Shown here piece by piece: positions 9,885 through 19,417 of a stretch of DNA of 64,000 nt. Position 1 is the stretch's first letter. Each line of letters starts with the position of its first letter. Under the pieces are notes generated by a model, which worked only from the letters and a program-made list of their open reading frames with translations, was not told where the DNA came from and made no database searches. Origin of the DNA: Strigamia acuminata. Lineage: Eukaryota > Arthropoda > Chilopoda > Geophilomorpha > Linotaeniidae. Location of the stretch: assembly GCA_949358305.1 (NCBI GenBank), contig OX442314.1:61451369-61515368 (forward strand), given 5' to 3'. The translations under genes and the position numbers were made by a program.

Positions 9885-9926
9885 CGTGGCACGTTGCTGT
9901 TACGTGACGCGATAGCCAGTATTTAA
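9877..9926 (+). promoter_or_regulatory. Promoter-like block in left arm, facing the centre
   Basis: Two copies of TTACGTGACG (9877-9886 and 9900-9909) lie just before TATTTAAG (9920-9927). About 30 bp further is ATCATCGTTTACACAA and the first ATG at 9955. Spacing fits an RNA polymerase II TATA promoter. The same block occurs at 48973-49023 and inverted in each right arm (TATTTAAG on the minus strand at 22970-22977, 34383-34390, 45796-45803 and 58006-58013). Confidence 0.45.
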
Positions 9927-9954
9927 GCAGGGGATTCCATCATCGTTTACACAA

Positions 9955-10707
9955 ATGCGCATTGCAACGTGGAGGCGCATTCGAGTCCTTTTCCCAAGCG
10001 AAATTTGTCCTTTTTCAACGCGAAATCGTATGCGATTCGCTTTCGAATCGAATACGAGTTTTGTCCTTCTTCAACGCGAAATCGTATTCGACTCGCTTTC
10101 GAGTCGGATGCGAATTTTGCCCTTCTTCAACGCGAAATCGTATTCGACTCGCTTTCGAGTCGGATGCGAATTTTGCCCTTCTTCAACGCGAAATCGTATT
10201 CGACTCGCTTTCGAGTCGAATGCGAATTTTGCCCTTCTTCAACGCGAAATCGTATTCGACTCGCTTTCGAGTCGAATGCGAATTTTTCCCTTCTTCAACG
10301 CGAAATCGTATTCGACTCGCTTTCGAGTCGAATGCGAATTTTGCCCTTCTTCAACGCGAAATCGTATTCGACTCGCTTTCGAGTCGAATGCGAATTTTTC
10401 CCTTCTTCAACGCGAAATCGTATTCGACTCGCTTTCGAGTCGAATGCGAATTTTGCCCTTCTTCAACGCGAAATCGTATTCGACTCGCTTTCGAGTCGAA
10501 TGCGAATTTTTCCCTTCTTCAACGCGAAATCGTATTCGACTCGCTTTCGAGTCGAATGCGAATTTTGTCCTTCTTCAACGCGAAATCGTATTCGACTCGC
10601 TTTCGAGTCGAATGCGAATTTTGCCCTTCTTCAACGCGAAATCGTATTCGACTCGCATTCGAATCGATTACGATTTTTGTCCTTTCTCAAGGCGATCTCG
10701 ACTTTGA
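9955..10707 (+). other. Open frame through the 56-bp array, uncertain
   Basis: The first ATG after the promoter-like block opens a 250-codon frame (MRIATWRRIRVLFPSEICPF...). It crosses the 56-bp repeat, which contains no stop in any forward frame. Because 56 is not a multiple of 3, the frame cycles through three peptides per 168 bp, giving a 56-residue period: SSTRNRIRLAFESNANF, LLQREIVFDSLSSRMRI and FFNAKSYSTRFRVECEF. No known domain. In unit 2 the frame is 368 codons (49051-50157) and runs into Copia-V. A stop-free 56-mer is not rare by chance, so coding is not established. Confidence 0.2.
10011..10690. repeat. 56-bp tandem array, about 12 units, left arm 1
   Basis: The word CAACGCGAAATCG recurs every 56 bp from 10016 to 10632. 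Each unit holds a perfect stem, ATTCGACTCG-CTTT-CGAGTCGAAT. Units of two types, ending TTTTGCCC and TTTTTCCC, alternate from about 10220, giving a 112-bp higher-order period. Edge units are diverged: the first carries GATTCGCTTTCGAATC, the last CTCGCATTCGAATCG. Confidence 0.92.
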
Positions 10708-11022
10708 TTCGTATTCGAGTCGTTACGAGTTCGTATTTTGATCGTATTCGTATTCGAATCGAATTCAAATCGAATACGAATCGAATTCGAGTCGTATTCG
10801 AGATAGTCGATGACCCGTTTCCGGACTTTGACTCGTACGACTCGTATTCGAGATGTATTCGAGATGTATTCGAATCGTATTCGAGTCGCATTCGAGATGG
10901 TCGATGATTTCCACTCGCTCGTATACGGGTTGTATACGAGCTCGTAATCGTAAACGAATCGTTTACAAGTCGTATACAAGTTGTATACGACTTGTATACA
11001 GTTCGTATACGAGTGAAGTTTG

Positions 11023-11099
11023 TGAAAACACAATTTCTAAATAAGACGTATGTGACTACTATGTGTTTTCATGTCGTAGTAAGTATTTGGTGGATTTTC
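11023..11099. repeat. FBX centre C, copy 1
   Basis: 77 bp between the two arms, which end GAAGTTTG and start CAAACTTC. It holds its own inverted repeat TGAAAACACA (11023-11032) / TGTGTTTTCA (11062-11071). The other copy, 57191-57267, has the same length and orientation. Confidence 0.75.
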
Positions 11100-11190
11100 C
11101 AAACTTCGTTCGTATACGAGTTGTATACAAGTCGTATACAACTTGTATACGACTTGTAAACGATTCGTTTACGATTACGAGCTCGTATAC
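11100..11190 (-). repeat. FBX right arm R', copy 1, inner piece
   Basis: Inverted copy of the inner end of L: repeated GTATAC palindromes (GTTGTATACAAG, AACTTGTATACGAC, CGATTCGTTTACGATTACG). It is interrupted at TATAC (11186-11190) by Copia-III and continues at 16284. Confidence 0.85.
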
Positions 11191-11413
11191 TGTTGAGTGT
11201 TATTGAGTTAATGCGTATACTCAGTATTGTCATGTTTAATTTTGATGCCGACAGAGGTCGCATATTGTAAGTGTACGTCAAGATGACGTTTTTTCTGGGT
11301 TCGACCTTACTAGGCCGTATTCAATGTCAGATGTAATTGACACGTTGCACCGAATAAATGCACATTGTTAAGTTTTCCTTTAAATCGTCTGGATTATTTA
11401 ACACCAACCAACA
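11191..11413 (+). repeat. Copia-III 5' LTR
   Basis: 223 bp with TG...CA ends. Contains AATAAA at 11353-11358, a probable polyadenylation signal about 55 bp before the LTR end. Same sequence as 16061-16283. Confidence 0.95.
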
Positions 11414-11414
11414 G

Positions 11415-11425
11415 TGGTAGCAGAG
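11415..11425 (+). promoter_or_regulatory. Copia-III primer-binding site
   Basis: TGGTAGCAGAG one base after the LTR is complementary to the CCA end of initiator tRNA-Met (…CTCTGCTACCA). This family primes from the tRNA 3' end, unlike Copia-I, -II and -IV. Confidence 0.8.
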
Positions 11426-11956
11426 AGGGTGGTTACGGATTATCGGCGATATCTGAGAAGAAACAACAATTGGAATTAGCGAGAGAGTTCCCGACGGTGA
11501 AAAACGACGCCGCAAGTGGTTCCGAGTGTGCCAAGGAAATAAAAGGCATCGTAAAAGCTAAGTTATCAATTGCTTGTATTTAAATAACAGAATCGTTGAT
11601 AAGGTTCTGTTTTCAGAATTCAATTATTCGTAAATAATCACCCGGAAACGTCCGACGAGCGTTTAGACAACACGTCGTCGAGACAAATCGTGCATTTGGT
11701 TGAAACGTCGTAGCAACGTCGCAGCAACACGGAGTTTAACGAGCGGAATCGATTAGGAATCGTAAACGTCGCTGAAACGTTCGGAAACGTGTGACGACAG
11801 CCGCCATTACCGTGTAACGAGGAGAATCAACGTTGGAAACGAAATTCCGTTGTGCCCAGGTTCCAAAGCGGCACAATAACAGCTAAGTATAATACTTTTT
11901 AGCTGTGAAACGTGAAATTTGATTCGCTCTATTATTGTTAGGTTTTTTGAGTAACA
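11426..11956 (+). other. Copia-III leader
   Basis: About 530 bp of untranslated leader between the primer site and the gag ATG. Short frames only. Repeated AACGTCG / ACGTCGT words at 11690-11790. Confidence 0.6.
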
Positions 11957-14500
11957 ATGGCCGCGCAAGACAGTGGTTTAGGCAACATTGGCAGCATTGA
12001 AAAGCTGAATAATAAGAACTTCTTTCTTTGGCGAATGAGAGTTCGGGGAATTCTCAAAGTAAAGGAAGTTTGGCAAGCTGCTATAATTGGGGATGCACCA
12101 CCTGTTCCAGTAGTAGGGGCAGACGATTTTGCAGCAGCGACAGTCCTTTGGGATGCATGGGTCAAGAAAAACGACCAAGCACTGACAATTATCGCTCTCA
12201 CTCTCTCATCTGAGCAGGCTATGCGGTATAGCAACGAGGAAAATGCCAAAACACTGTGGGCCAAAATAGAAGCTCACATGGCGGGCCGCGCGCAGCGTCA
12301 ACAAATTACGTGTACGTTTGAACTTTCCCGGATCAAGATGACTAAGACGGAGGATATTGACACGTACATTGACAGGGCTGAAGCACTGTCAACCAAGGTT
12401 GCTGAATTAGGAAAGGTTTTGACGCCAGAAGAAGTCGGATTCTATGTTTTAAATGGCACGAGGCCAGAATACGAACAGACAGTAAGAGCATTAAATGCGA
12501 TTGCCGATTTAACTTTGGAAGAAATCCGGGCGCAATTAAAAATCGAAGAGGAAAGGATTCGAAGGAAATCGGGAGACGATTACCAGGGCAATGCTACTGA
12601 GAAGGCTTTTAAAGCCAAAAACAAAAAGGGCTCATTTACATGCTTCAATTGTGGCAAACCCGGGCATTTTGCTAGAGATTGCTGGCGACCGAAAAAGGAC
12701 AAGCAAGAAAAAGAACGACAGGAACCAAGTCAAAAAGTGACTGGACGTAGCCGTGCGAAAGGAAAGAATCAGGCGTCATTAGCGATGAAGCGAGAGAGCG
12801 AAGATGAATTCGAATTCACCTTTCTTGCCGAAGAAGAAGCGAAAGAAGATAAGGAATGTACTTTTTCGTGGGATTGGCTCCTGGATTCCGGCGCATCTAG
12901 TCACATAACGTCTCAAAAGGGAGTCATAAACGAATTGGAACAAGACACCCAGAGTATAGGTTTAGCCGGCAAAGGCATCAAGTTGGAGTCGGAGGGTAAA
13001 GGAAATGTGGTAATTGAAACACAAACCGGAAAATTGAAATTGACGGAAGTGTTATACGTGCCCGAACTTAAAACACAGTTGCTCTCCGTGCCGAAAATTG
13101 TGGATAACGGCTACAGGGTTCTCTTTACGCGCGAATTAGCCTATATTATTGATGAGCAAAATAAAAAGAAAATTAAAATTCAACGCAAGGGCAATAGCTA
13201 TATCCTGCAAGGAACCAATGGGCAGGCCAAACAAGAAGTCAATTTAGTCACGCAAGAGATGTGGCACCGCCGTTTAGCCCATGTCAACTATCAGACTTTG
13301 AATGAAATGCGACGCGACAACATGGTGCGTGGTTTGGATATGCCGAAGAAAATTCCAGTAGAAGTTTGTCAATCATGCATTGCAGGCAAGATGGCGGCCC
13401 AACCTTTTGAATCGGTACTGAGTCAACAATCGTCGAGAGTATTTGAGTTGTTGCACATCGACCTAATGGGGCCGATAAATCCATCAACGTATTCGGACGG
13501 GAGCTACACATTGACGATGGTTGACGATTTCAGCCGCAAGATTTTCGTCCGAATCCTACAAACGAAGGCAGAAACTTCTCGCATATTACAGGAATTTATT
13601 CTTCAACAAGAGCGCCAAAAGGAACATAAATTGAAACGTGTTAGAAGCGACAACGGCGGAGAATTTATAGCCAATACGCTGAATGTTTTCTTCAAGAAGA
13701 AGGGAATTAAACATGAATTAACCACGCCCCACGCGCCCCAGAGCAACGCCATAGCAGAAAGAGCCAACAGAACCATTATGGAGGCAACAAGGACATTGAT
13801 TTTAGATTCGAAGCTGCCGAAACGTTTTTGGGGCGAGGCGCTGCATGTCGCAGTATTAGGAAGAAATTACTGCAAGTCGTCCTTCCACGGCAAATCTCCA
13901 GAGCAAGTATGGACAGGAAGGACCCCGACAGTTAAGTATTTAAGAAGATTTGGCTGTCAGGCACATGTTCTCAAAGCAAAAATTCACCAAACCAAGTTGG
14001 ATTCAAAAACCACATTAGGGATTTTTGTGGGTTATTCTCTCAAACGCAAGGCGTACCGAATATATGTGCCAGAAGTTTACAAAATATTAGAAGCCAGAAA
14101 TGTAAGATTTAATGAAGAAATCTTGGGATATAAATTATTATCACAAGCTCAACTCGATGAAGATAAAGAAGACGAGGTAGACATTGATATTTCGCCCTCA
14201 AAACCTCAAGAGGACGATGTTCCACAGCCAGAAAGTGACCCCTCATCCGTATATTCGTCGGCGGAATCCGAGAGCGAAACGAGTTCGGAAGAAGAGCTCC
14301 CGCCCCCGCGGAAAGTGGGACGACCGAAAGGAACAACCAAGGACAACATCGCAGAACGCAAAAGGAAGTTATCCGAAGCCGAGAAGAACCAAGCAGCGGG
14401 GTTTCGGTTTCAGACGTTCGAAGCGTACGCAGGAATCACAACAAAAGAAGCCGAAAGCACACACAGCTTATCTGGCTTACCAAGCGCCCAAATCTTATAA
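11957..14500 (+). CDS. Copia-III gag-protease-integrase
   Basis: 847 codons from ATG 11957 (MAAQDSGLGNIGSIEKLN). Capsid region 1-215; zinc knuckle CFNCGKPGHFARDC at 229-242 for RNA packaging; aspartic protease DSG at 310-312 in WLLDSGASSHIT; integrase zinc block with H437, H442, C471 and C474; DDE core D502, D565 (RSDNGGEF) and E601 (AERANRTI), giving D-D-35-E spacing; C-terminal GYSLKRKAYRIYVPE; then an acidic serine-rich linker. Typical copia has one gag-pol frame. Here the frame changes by one base at a run of four G (14398-14401), after which this frame reads about 33 unrelated codons to the stop. All catalytic residues upstream of the break are present. Products end before reverse transcriptase unless the ribosome shifts. 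Confidence 0.93.
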   Translation: MAAQDSGLGNIGSIEKLNNKNFFLWRMRVRGILKVKEVWQAAIIGDAPPVPVVGADDFAAATVLWDAWVKKNDQALTIIALTLSSEQAMRYSNEENAKTLWAKIEAHMAGRAQRQQITCTFELSRIKMTKTEDIDTYIDRAEALSTKVAELGKVLTPEEVGFYVLNGTRPEYEQTVRALNAIADLTLEEIRAQLKIEEERIRRKSGDDYQGNATEKAFKAKNKKGSFTCFNCGKPGHFARDCWRPKKDKQEKERQEPSQKVTGRSRAKGKNQASLAMKRESEDEFEFTFLAEEEAKEDKECTFSWDWLLDSGASSHITSQKGVINELEQDTQSIGLAGKGIKLESEGKGNVVIETQTGKLKLTEVLYVPELKTQLLSVPKIVDNGYRVLFTRELAYIIDEQNKKKIKIQRKGNSYILQGTNGQAKQEVNLVTQEMWHRRLAHVNYQTLNEMRRDNMVRGLDMPKKIPVEVCQSCIAGKMAAQPFESVLSQQSSRVFELLHIDLMGPINPSTYSDGSYTLTMVDDFSRKIFVRILQTKAETSRILQEFILQQERQKEHKLKRVRSDNGGEFIANTLNVFFKKKGIKHELTTPHAPQSNAIAERANRTIMEATRTLILDSKLPKRFWGEALHVAVLGRNYCKSSFHGKSPEQVWTGRTPTVKYLRRFGCQAHVLKAKIHQTKLDSKTTLGIFVGYSLKRKAYRIYVPEVYKILEARNVRFNEEILGYKLLSQAQLDEDKEDEVDIDISPSKPQEDDVPQPESDPSSVYSSAESESETSSEEELPPPRKVGRPKGTTKDNIAERKRKLSEAEKNQAAGFRFQTFEAYAGITTKEAESTHSLSGLPSAQIL

Positions 14501-16019
14501 AGAAGCCATGACATCTGCGCAAAGAACAAAGTGGCAGCGCGCGATGGATGAAGAAATGGCATCAATGAAAGAACACGAGGTTTGGGAAACTGTAGACTTA
14601 CCAGAAGACGAGTGTACTGTCAAATCGAAATGGGTCTTTACAATTAAGACAAACAAGCAGAGGAACATTGAACGGTACAAAGCGCGATTAGTCGCTACAG
14701 GTTATTCACAGCGACCCGGCATTGACTTTGACGAGACATATTCACCGGTAATCCGGATGGAAACGCTCAGAATGCTCATAAATATTGCGGCAAAAATGGG
14801 ATTAACATTAGAGCAACACGACGTAAAAACTGCTTACTTGCACGGACGGTTGGACAAAGTCATCTTTATGCTAGAGCCAGAAGGCTACAAGAGTCGGAAA
14901 AAACGCAAAGTGTGCAGACTTTTGAAGAGCATCTACGGGCTCAAGCAGAGCGGTAGATGTTGGTTCGAGAAGATGGACAAAGAACTCAAGAAATTGGGTT
15001 TTCAACAATCGACGTGCGATCCGTGCCTGTATCTTGTTCGCCGAGATGGGGATTTCCTATTTTTGGGTATATATGTCGACGATACGGTGACATTGAGCAG
15101 CACACCAAAATTCAAGAAAGAATATTTATTGAGATTGACATTAGAAATCGAATTGCTGGATTTAGGCGAGCTAGCGTTCATCTTAGGTTTAGAAATCGAC
15201 CAAATGGAGGGAAAGATCCGTTTAAACCAAAACGGATATATCATAAAGATTCTAGAGAAGTATGGCATGGACGCTTGCAACCCATCCAAGACACCGATGG
15301 ATGTTAGCCAGGATCTAAATGAGTACAGTGAGAGTCCGAAGGTTGACCCAACCAGATATCAAGAAATGATTGGTTCACTCTTATACCTGGCGACTGGGTC
15401 ACGCCCAGATTTGAGTTTTCCAGTTAGTTGCCTTGCGCAATATAGCAAAGACCCGCGTGAAATTCATTGGAATGCGGTCAAGAGGATCTTCCGGTACATT
15501 CAGGGAACCCAAACTCAGGGATTAATTTTCCGCAAAGAAGCAGGAGAATTACATTGTTTCGCGGACGCTTCTTGGGACGTGACAATGGATTCCAAATCCT
15601 ACAGCGGGTACATCATCAAAGATGGGTCAGCTCTCCTCAATTGGAGGAGCAGCAAGCAAAGAACCGTCGCGATGTCAGCCACGGAAAGTGAGCTTAGCGC
15701 TCTGAGTGAAAGTTTGAGCGAGCTCATTTGGACCCGCGAACTCCTAGAAGAATTGGACCCAAAGCGGGAGTTTGGACAGGAAGTCATTTACAATGACAAT
15801 TCCGCTGCAGTGCAACTGCTGAAAGGCGCAGCGCAAAAATTGCGTACAAAGTTATTAAACCGCAAATCTTTTTTTATTAGGGAAGAGATCAGAAGCCACA
15901 ACTTCACGGTGAAGCACATCGCAGGAGAGAACATGCAGGCGGATCTACTCACCAAGAAAATGTCAGGCCCGAAGATTGCGAAATGTTTAATGCAGCTTCA
16001 AGTCATTGGAGAAGATTGA
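14400..16019 (+). CDS. Copia-III reverse transcriptase-RNase H frame
   Basis: Continuation of the polyprotein in the next frame, open to the stop at 16017-16019. Early residues GFGFRRSKRTQ are the usual start of the copia RT region. Motifs follow in order: KSKWVFTIK, RYKARLVATGYSQ, EQHDVKTAYLHGRLDK (catalytic Asp), YGLKQSGRCW, YVDDTVTL with YVDD at 15072-15083, LGLEI, YQEMIGSLLYL, then RNase H with CFADASWD, AMSATESELSAL and DNSAAVQLL, and the C-terminal ADLLTKKM. Reverse transcriptase copies the RNA and RNase H removes it. No start codon of its own is expected; it would be made only as a fusion with the upstream frame. The stop lies 41 bp before the 3' LTR. Confidence 0.92.
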   Translation, partial: GFGFRRSKRTQESQQKKPKAHTAYLAYQAPKSYKEAMTSAQRTKWQRAMDEEMASMKEHEVWETVDLPEDECTVKSKWVFTIKTNKQRNIERYKARLVATGYSQRPGIDFDETYSPVIRMETLRMLINIAAKMGLTLEQHDVKTAYLHGRLDKVIFMLEPEGYKSRKKRKVCRLLKSIYGLKQSGRCWFEKMDKELKKLGFQQSTCDPCLYLVRRDGDFLFLGIYVDDTVTLSSTPKFKKEYLLRLTLEIELLDLGELAFILGLEIDQMEGKIRLNQNGYIIKILEKYGMDACNPSKTPMDVSQDLNEYSESPKVDPTRYQEMIGSLLYLATGSRPDLSFPVSCLAQYSKDPREIHWNAVKRIFRYIQGTQTQGLIFRKEAGELHCFADASWDVTMDSKSYSGYIIKDGSALLNWRSSKQRTVAMSATESELSALSESLSELIWTRELLEELDPKREFGQEVIYNDNSAAVQLLKGAAQKLRTKLLNRKSFFIREEIRSHNFTVKHIAGENMQADLLTKKMSGPKIAKCLMQLQVIGED

Positions 16020-16050
16020 TTATTTTTTTATTGTAAGAGTACACGCATTA

Positions 16051-16060
16051 TGGAGGAGAA
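16051..16060 (+). promoter_or_regulatory. Copia-III polypurine tract
   Basis: TGGAGGAGAA ends directly at the 3' LTR; expected plus-strand priming site. Confidence 0.75.
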
Positions 16061-16283
16061 TGTTGAGTGTTATTGAGTTAATGCGTATACTCAGTATTGT
16101 CATGTTTAATTTTGATGCCGACAGAGGTCGCATATTGTAAGTGTACGTCAAGATGACGTTTTTTCTGGGTTCGACCTTACTAGGCCGTATTCAATGTCAG
16201 ATGTAATTGACACGTTGCACCGAATAAATGCACATTGTTAAGTTTTCCTTTAAATCGTCTGGATTATTTAACACCAACCAACA
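16061..16283 (+). repeat. Copia-III 3' LTR
   Basis: 223 bp, same as the 5' LTR by eye, followed by the duplicated TATAC. Its copies in the triplication are 27474-27696 and 38887-39109. Confidence 0.95.
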
Positions 16284-16869
16284 TATACAACCCGTATACG
16301 AGCGAGTGGAAATCATCGACCATCTCGAATGCGACTCGAATACGATTCGAGTACATCTCGAATACATCTCGAATACGAGTCGTACGAGTCAAAGTCCGGA
16401 AACGGGTCATCGACTATCTCGAATACGACTCGAATTCGATTCGAATTTGATTCGAATACGAATACGATCAAAATACGAACTCGTAACAACTCGAATACGA
16501 ATCAAAGTCCGGGAAACAAAAATCATCGACCATCTCATATACGATTCGAATGCGAGTTGAATTCGATTCGAATACGATCAAAATACGAACTCGTAACAAC
16601 TCGAATACGAATCAAAGTCGAGATCGCCTTGAGAAAGGACAAAAATCGTAATCGATTCGAATGCGAGTCAAATACGATTTCGCGTTGAAGAAGGGCAAAA
16701 TTCGCATTCGACTCGAAAGCGAGTCGAATACGATTTCGCGTTGAAGAAGGGCAAAATTCGCATTCGACTCGAAAGCGAGTCGAATACGATTTTGCGTTGA
16801 AGAAGGGAAAAATTCGCATTCGACTCGAAAGCGAGTCGAATACGATTTCGCGTTGAAGAAGGGCAAAAC
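16284..16869 (-). repeat. FBX right arm R', copy 1, middle piece
   Basis: Continues R' after Copia-III: ATTCGA-type palindromes, then about four 56-bp units (GCGTTGAAGAAGG at 16683, 16739, 16795 and 16851, the reverse strand of the left-arm array). The corresponding piece of unit 2 (57354-57827) is 112 bp, two units, shorter. It ends with the duplicated AAAAC at 16865-16869. Confidence 0.88.
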
Positions 16870-17177
16870 TGTTAATTTGTAGTGCAAACTTACACATATT
16901 GTGTATAAATGCAGTGGTGTGAAAAACACCTTTTGTGAGAATAAATAAGCGACATCTTTATGTGTTGAAAGCAGAAAAGCAAGTGAGTTTTATTATCCAG
17001 TCATGTGGCCAGAAAGAACATAAACAGCGCCCCCTTTGGGCAAAATACATAAGCTGCATGTAAACAAACACAGCAGCTAGTCTTACAAATAATACAGCGC
17101 GCAAATAAACAAATATAATAAATACAAAGCGTATCACCGCTTGATGATACGACACAAGTGTACATAAAAGCCTAACA
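16870..17177 (-). repeat. Copia-IV 3' LTR
   Basis: 308 bp; the same sequence recurs at 22479-22786 and in the later copies (28283-28590, 33892-34199, 39696-40003, 45305-45612). Confidence 0.95.
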
Positions 17178-17195
17178 TTCGGCCCCCTCGTATTA

Positions 17196-19417
17196 TCATG
17201 CGCTCAGAACATCTAGATTAATCAAAAAGCGATTGCAAAATTGAATTAAGTCCGTCTTATCAACAGACTTGGTGAAGATGTCGGCGTAATTTGACTTTGT
17301 CCCCACATGGATTACTTGAAGATTGTCCCTTTTAACTAATTCTCGTATGAAGTGATACCTAACATCGATATGTTTGGTTTTTCTGTTTTCGATGTTGGAC
17401 TTCGTAAAGTCAACCGTGGAGATATTGTCACACAATACTCGGTGGTAAAAACGATTTGCCAAATCAGGGACAATTTCGTATAACACTCTCACGATCCAAA
17501 TGTAGTCTTTGACTGTTTCTGTGAGAGCTACATATTCCGCCTCCATGGTAGACAATGTCACATTCCGCTGTTTGAATGTCCTCCAGAAGATTGGTGAATT
17601 TCCCAATGTTATGAGAGTTCCACCAACGGAAATTCGGTCGTCACGGTTATTGGCATAGTCGGAATCGCTGTATCCAATAACCTCTATTCGACTGTTTGGA
17701 AATAACATCAATCCAAAGCCTTTTGTCGTCCTTAAATAGCTTAATAGGTCCAACAATACTAGCCAATGTTCCCAACCAGGATTGGATTGGAATTGACTTA
17801 AGATGTTCACTGCATAAGTCATGTCAGGTCTGGTTCTTGATGCTATGAAGGCTAACGATCCAAGTAAACTTCTGTACGGGATTTTCTCCATGAGTTTAAA
17901 ATCCTCAATTGTAGCTGGACATTGTTTCTTAGTAAGTACAGTAGACTTGATCATTGGCTGCGACCTGATCTTCACTGATTCGAGATGGTTCTGGAATCTC
18001 AGCAACACCTTGTTGATGTATGACCTTTGGTGCAAGATCATTTGTTGTTGATGTGCGTAGAACTCAACTCCTAGCAGCTTCTTGGTTTGTCCCAAAATTA
18101 CGAGATCAAATTGCGTCTTGATCATATTAAGGACATCCATCGCGTCTTCATGGCGTTTGCCGAAAACTACAATATCGTCGACGTAGACGATCAAATACGC
18201 GATGTTCTTGAACTTGTAAACGCAGTTACACCAGTCTATGTGTTGGAGACCAAGTTTTAATAAAGTCTCTTCAAGTTCGATGCCCCACTCTCTTCCAGAC
18301 TGATGCAGCCCGTAAATTGCTCGTAGCAATTTGCAAACGTAATTTTCCTTGCCGTGATGAACAAATCCTTTGGGCTGTCGCATATAAACTGTCTTGTGCA
18401 GTTTCGCATATAAGTATGCGCACTTGACGTCGGCCTGAATATATGCCCAACCAAGCATGCAGACGAGTAGCGTGAACATAAAGCGCACGATCGAAAAGTC
18501 CACGACAGGTGAGAATGTTTCCTCGTAGGACTCGCCGTAGACTTGTGAAAAGCCCTGCGCCACGAGTCTGGCTTTATAACGCGCTATTTCTCCCTTATCG
18601 TCCTGTTTGACAGTATATATCCACTTGCATCCTATGATTTTTGTGTCGGATGGTGGCGGAACCAACTCCCAAACTTCACGCTCGTGCATAGTGTGGATTT
18701 CTTCACACATTGCTTGATTCCACTCGTCCTTTTCCGGTAGATTGGCTATTTGTTCAAAACGTGTGGGTATGTTGACTTCAAGATGGTTGGCTTCGAAATC
18801 AAGAGTTAATTCATCAAAAATGCTCAAGTCGAGATCATCTTGTGTCACATTTGATCCGGAATGCTTCTTCTTCCTCTTATCTTCGAAAAGGTGTTCGGGG
18901 ATTCGAAGATTGTGATCCGCACAATAACGTCTCACTTCCGGTATAGACCGTAATTTTGGCTTATCGTGCCCCTCAATCGTGTACTCGAAGTCCTTTTGTC
19001 CAGTTGGCCTTGTCTTTTCGGTCCTTTTCCAAACAAGTGGTGGTATTGTCCGTACTGGATTCAAAGGTGTTTGCCCAGGTTGTGGTAATATGCCCTGCAA
19101 TTTTACTCCTGCTTCAGCTCCTGGTTTTGGTCGAAGCTTTTCTTCTGGCAACCTGAACTTCAATTTGACTTGAGGCAACTCTTCTTCTTCTTTCTTTTTA
19201 ATTGGTTGCGGCGGAGGTAATGGTGGCCTTACATCTTCGTCAGAATAATATTGACGCTCGTTGTCGTTATCCAAATTATCATTTAAGTTGTCAATGAACG
19301 TGGTGTATTTTTCAGGAAGGCCCAGCACGCCTTCAACTCCGCGCTTGCTTTCCACAAATTTCACGTCACTTGTTTCGATGACTTTAGAAAAGTCTGGCAA
19401 CCAAATTCTATAGCCCC
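17196..19417 (-). CDS. Copia-IV reverse transcriptase-RNase H frame, copy 1
   Basis: From the frame change at 19414-19417 to the stop at 17196. First the integrase C-terminal block GYRIWLPDFSKVIETSDVKF, then a long acidic and proline-rich linker (RPPLPPPQP, KLKFRLPEEKLRPKP). RT follows: IIGCKWIYTVK, RYKARLVAQGFSQ, ADVKCAYLYAKL, YGLHQSGREW, catalytic YVDD (18174-18185), LGVEF, YRSLLGSLAF. RNase H: YSDSDYANNRDD, TLSTMEAEYVAL, CDNISTVDFTKS, and the C-terminal ADIFTKSVD. All expected motifs are present. Copy 1 reads LQHIDWC where copies 2 and 3 read LQHVDWC (base 18239). It would need translation from the upstream frame. Confidence 0.92.

Larger units (their letters stand above)
8860..11022 (+). 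repeat. FBX left arm L, copy 1
   Basis: 2163 bp. In order outward to centre: degenerate 30-bp-class repeats built on TTTGACAAATTTC / GATTTTTG (8783-9000 and 9148-9222), a stretch with repeated TTTTAGAC words, hairpins GAACTTTGC/GCAAAGTTC (9591-9614) and AGGCACGTG/CACGTGCCT (9700-9721), a promoter-like block (9877-9926), the 56-bp array (10011-10690), then short palindromic repeats on ATTCGA and GTATAC up to the centre. Its inverted counterpart is R'. Confidence 0.75.
11191..16283 (+). mobile_element. Copia-III, full-length Ty1/copia element
   Basis: 5093 bp with 223-bp LTRs (11191-11413 and 16061-16283) that look identical by eye, both TGTTGAG...CCAACA. Five-base target duplication TATAC at 11186-11190 and 16284-16288. 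The unoccupied site is in unit 2 at 57354-57358. Primer site TGGTAGCAGAG at 11415, purine tract TGGAGGAGAA at 16051-16060. The coding region changes frame once. From 13445 onward the element is part of the 11413-bp triplication, so two further copies lack their left 2.25 kb. Confidence 0.96.

Noticed and set aside
10011-10690. CRISPR-like array
   Set aside because: Units follow each other at 56 bp without unique spacers, and the surroundings are eukaryotic retrotransposons.
10631-11044. Arg/Ser/Tyr-rich frames on both strands near the FBX centre
   Set aside because: They come from palindromic ATTCGA and GTATAC words, which read alike on both strands.
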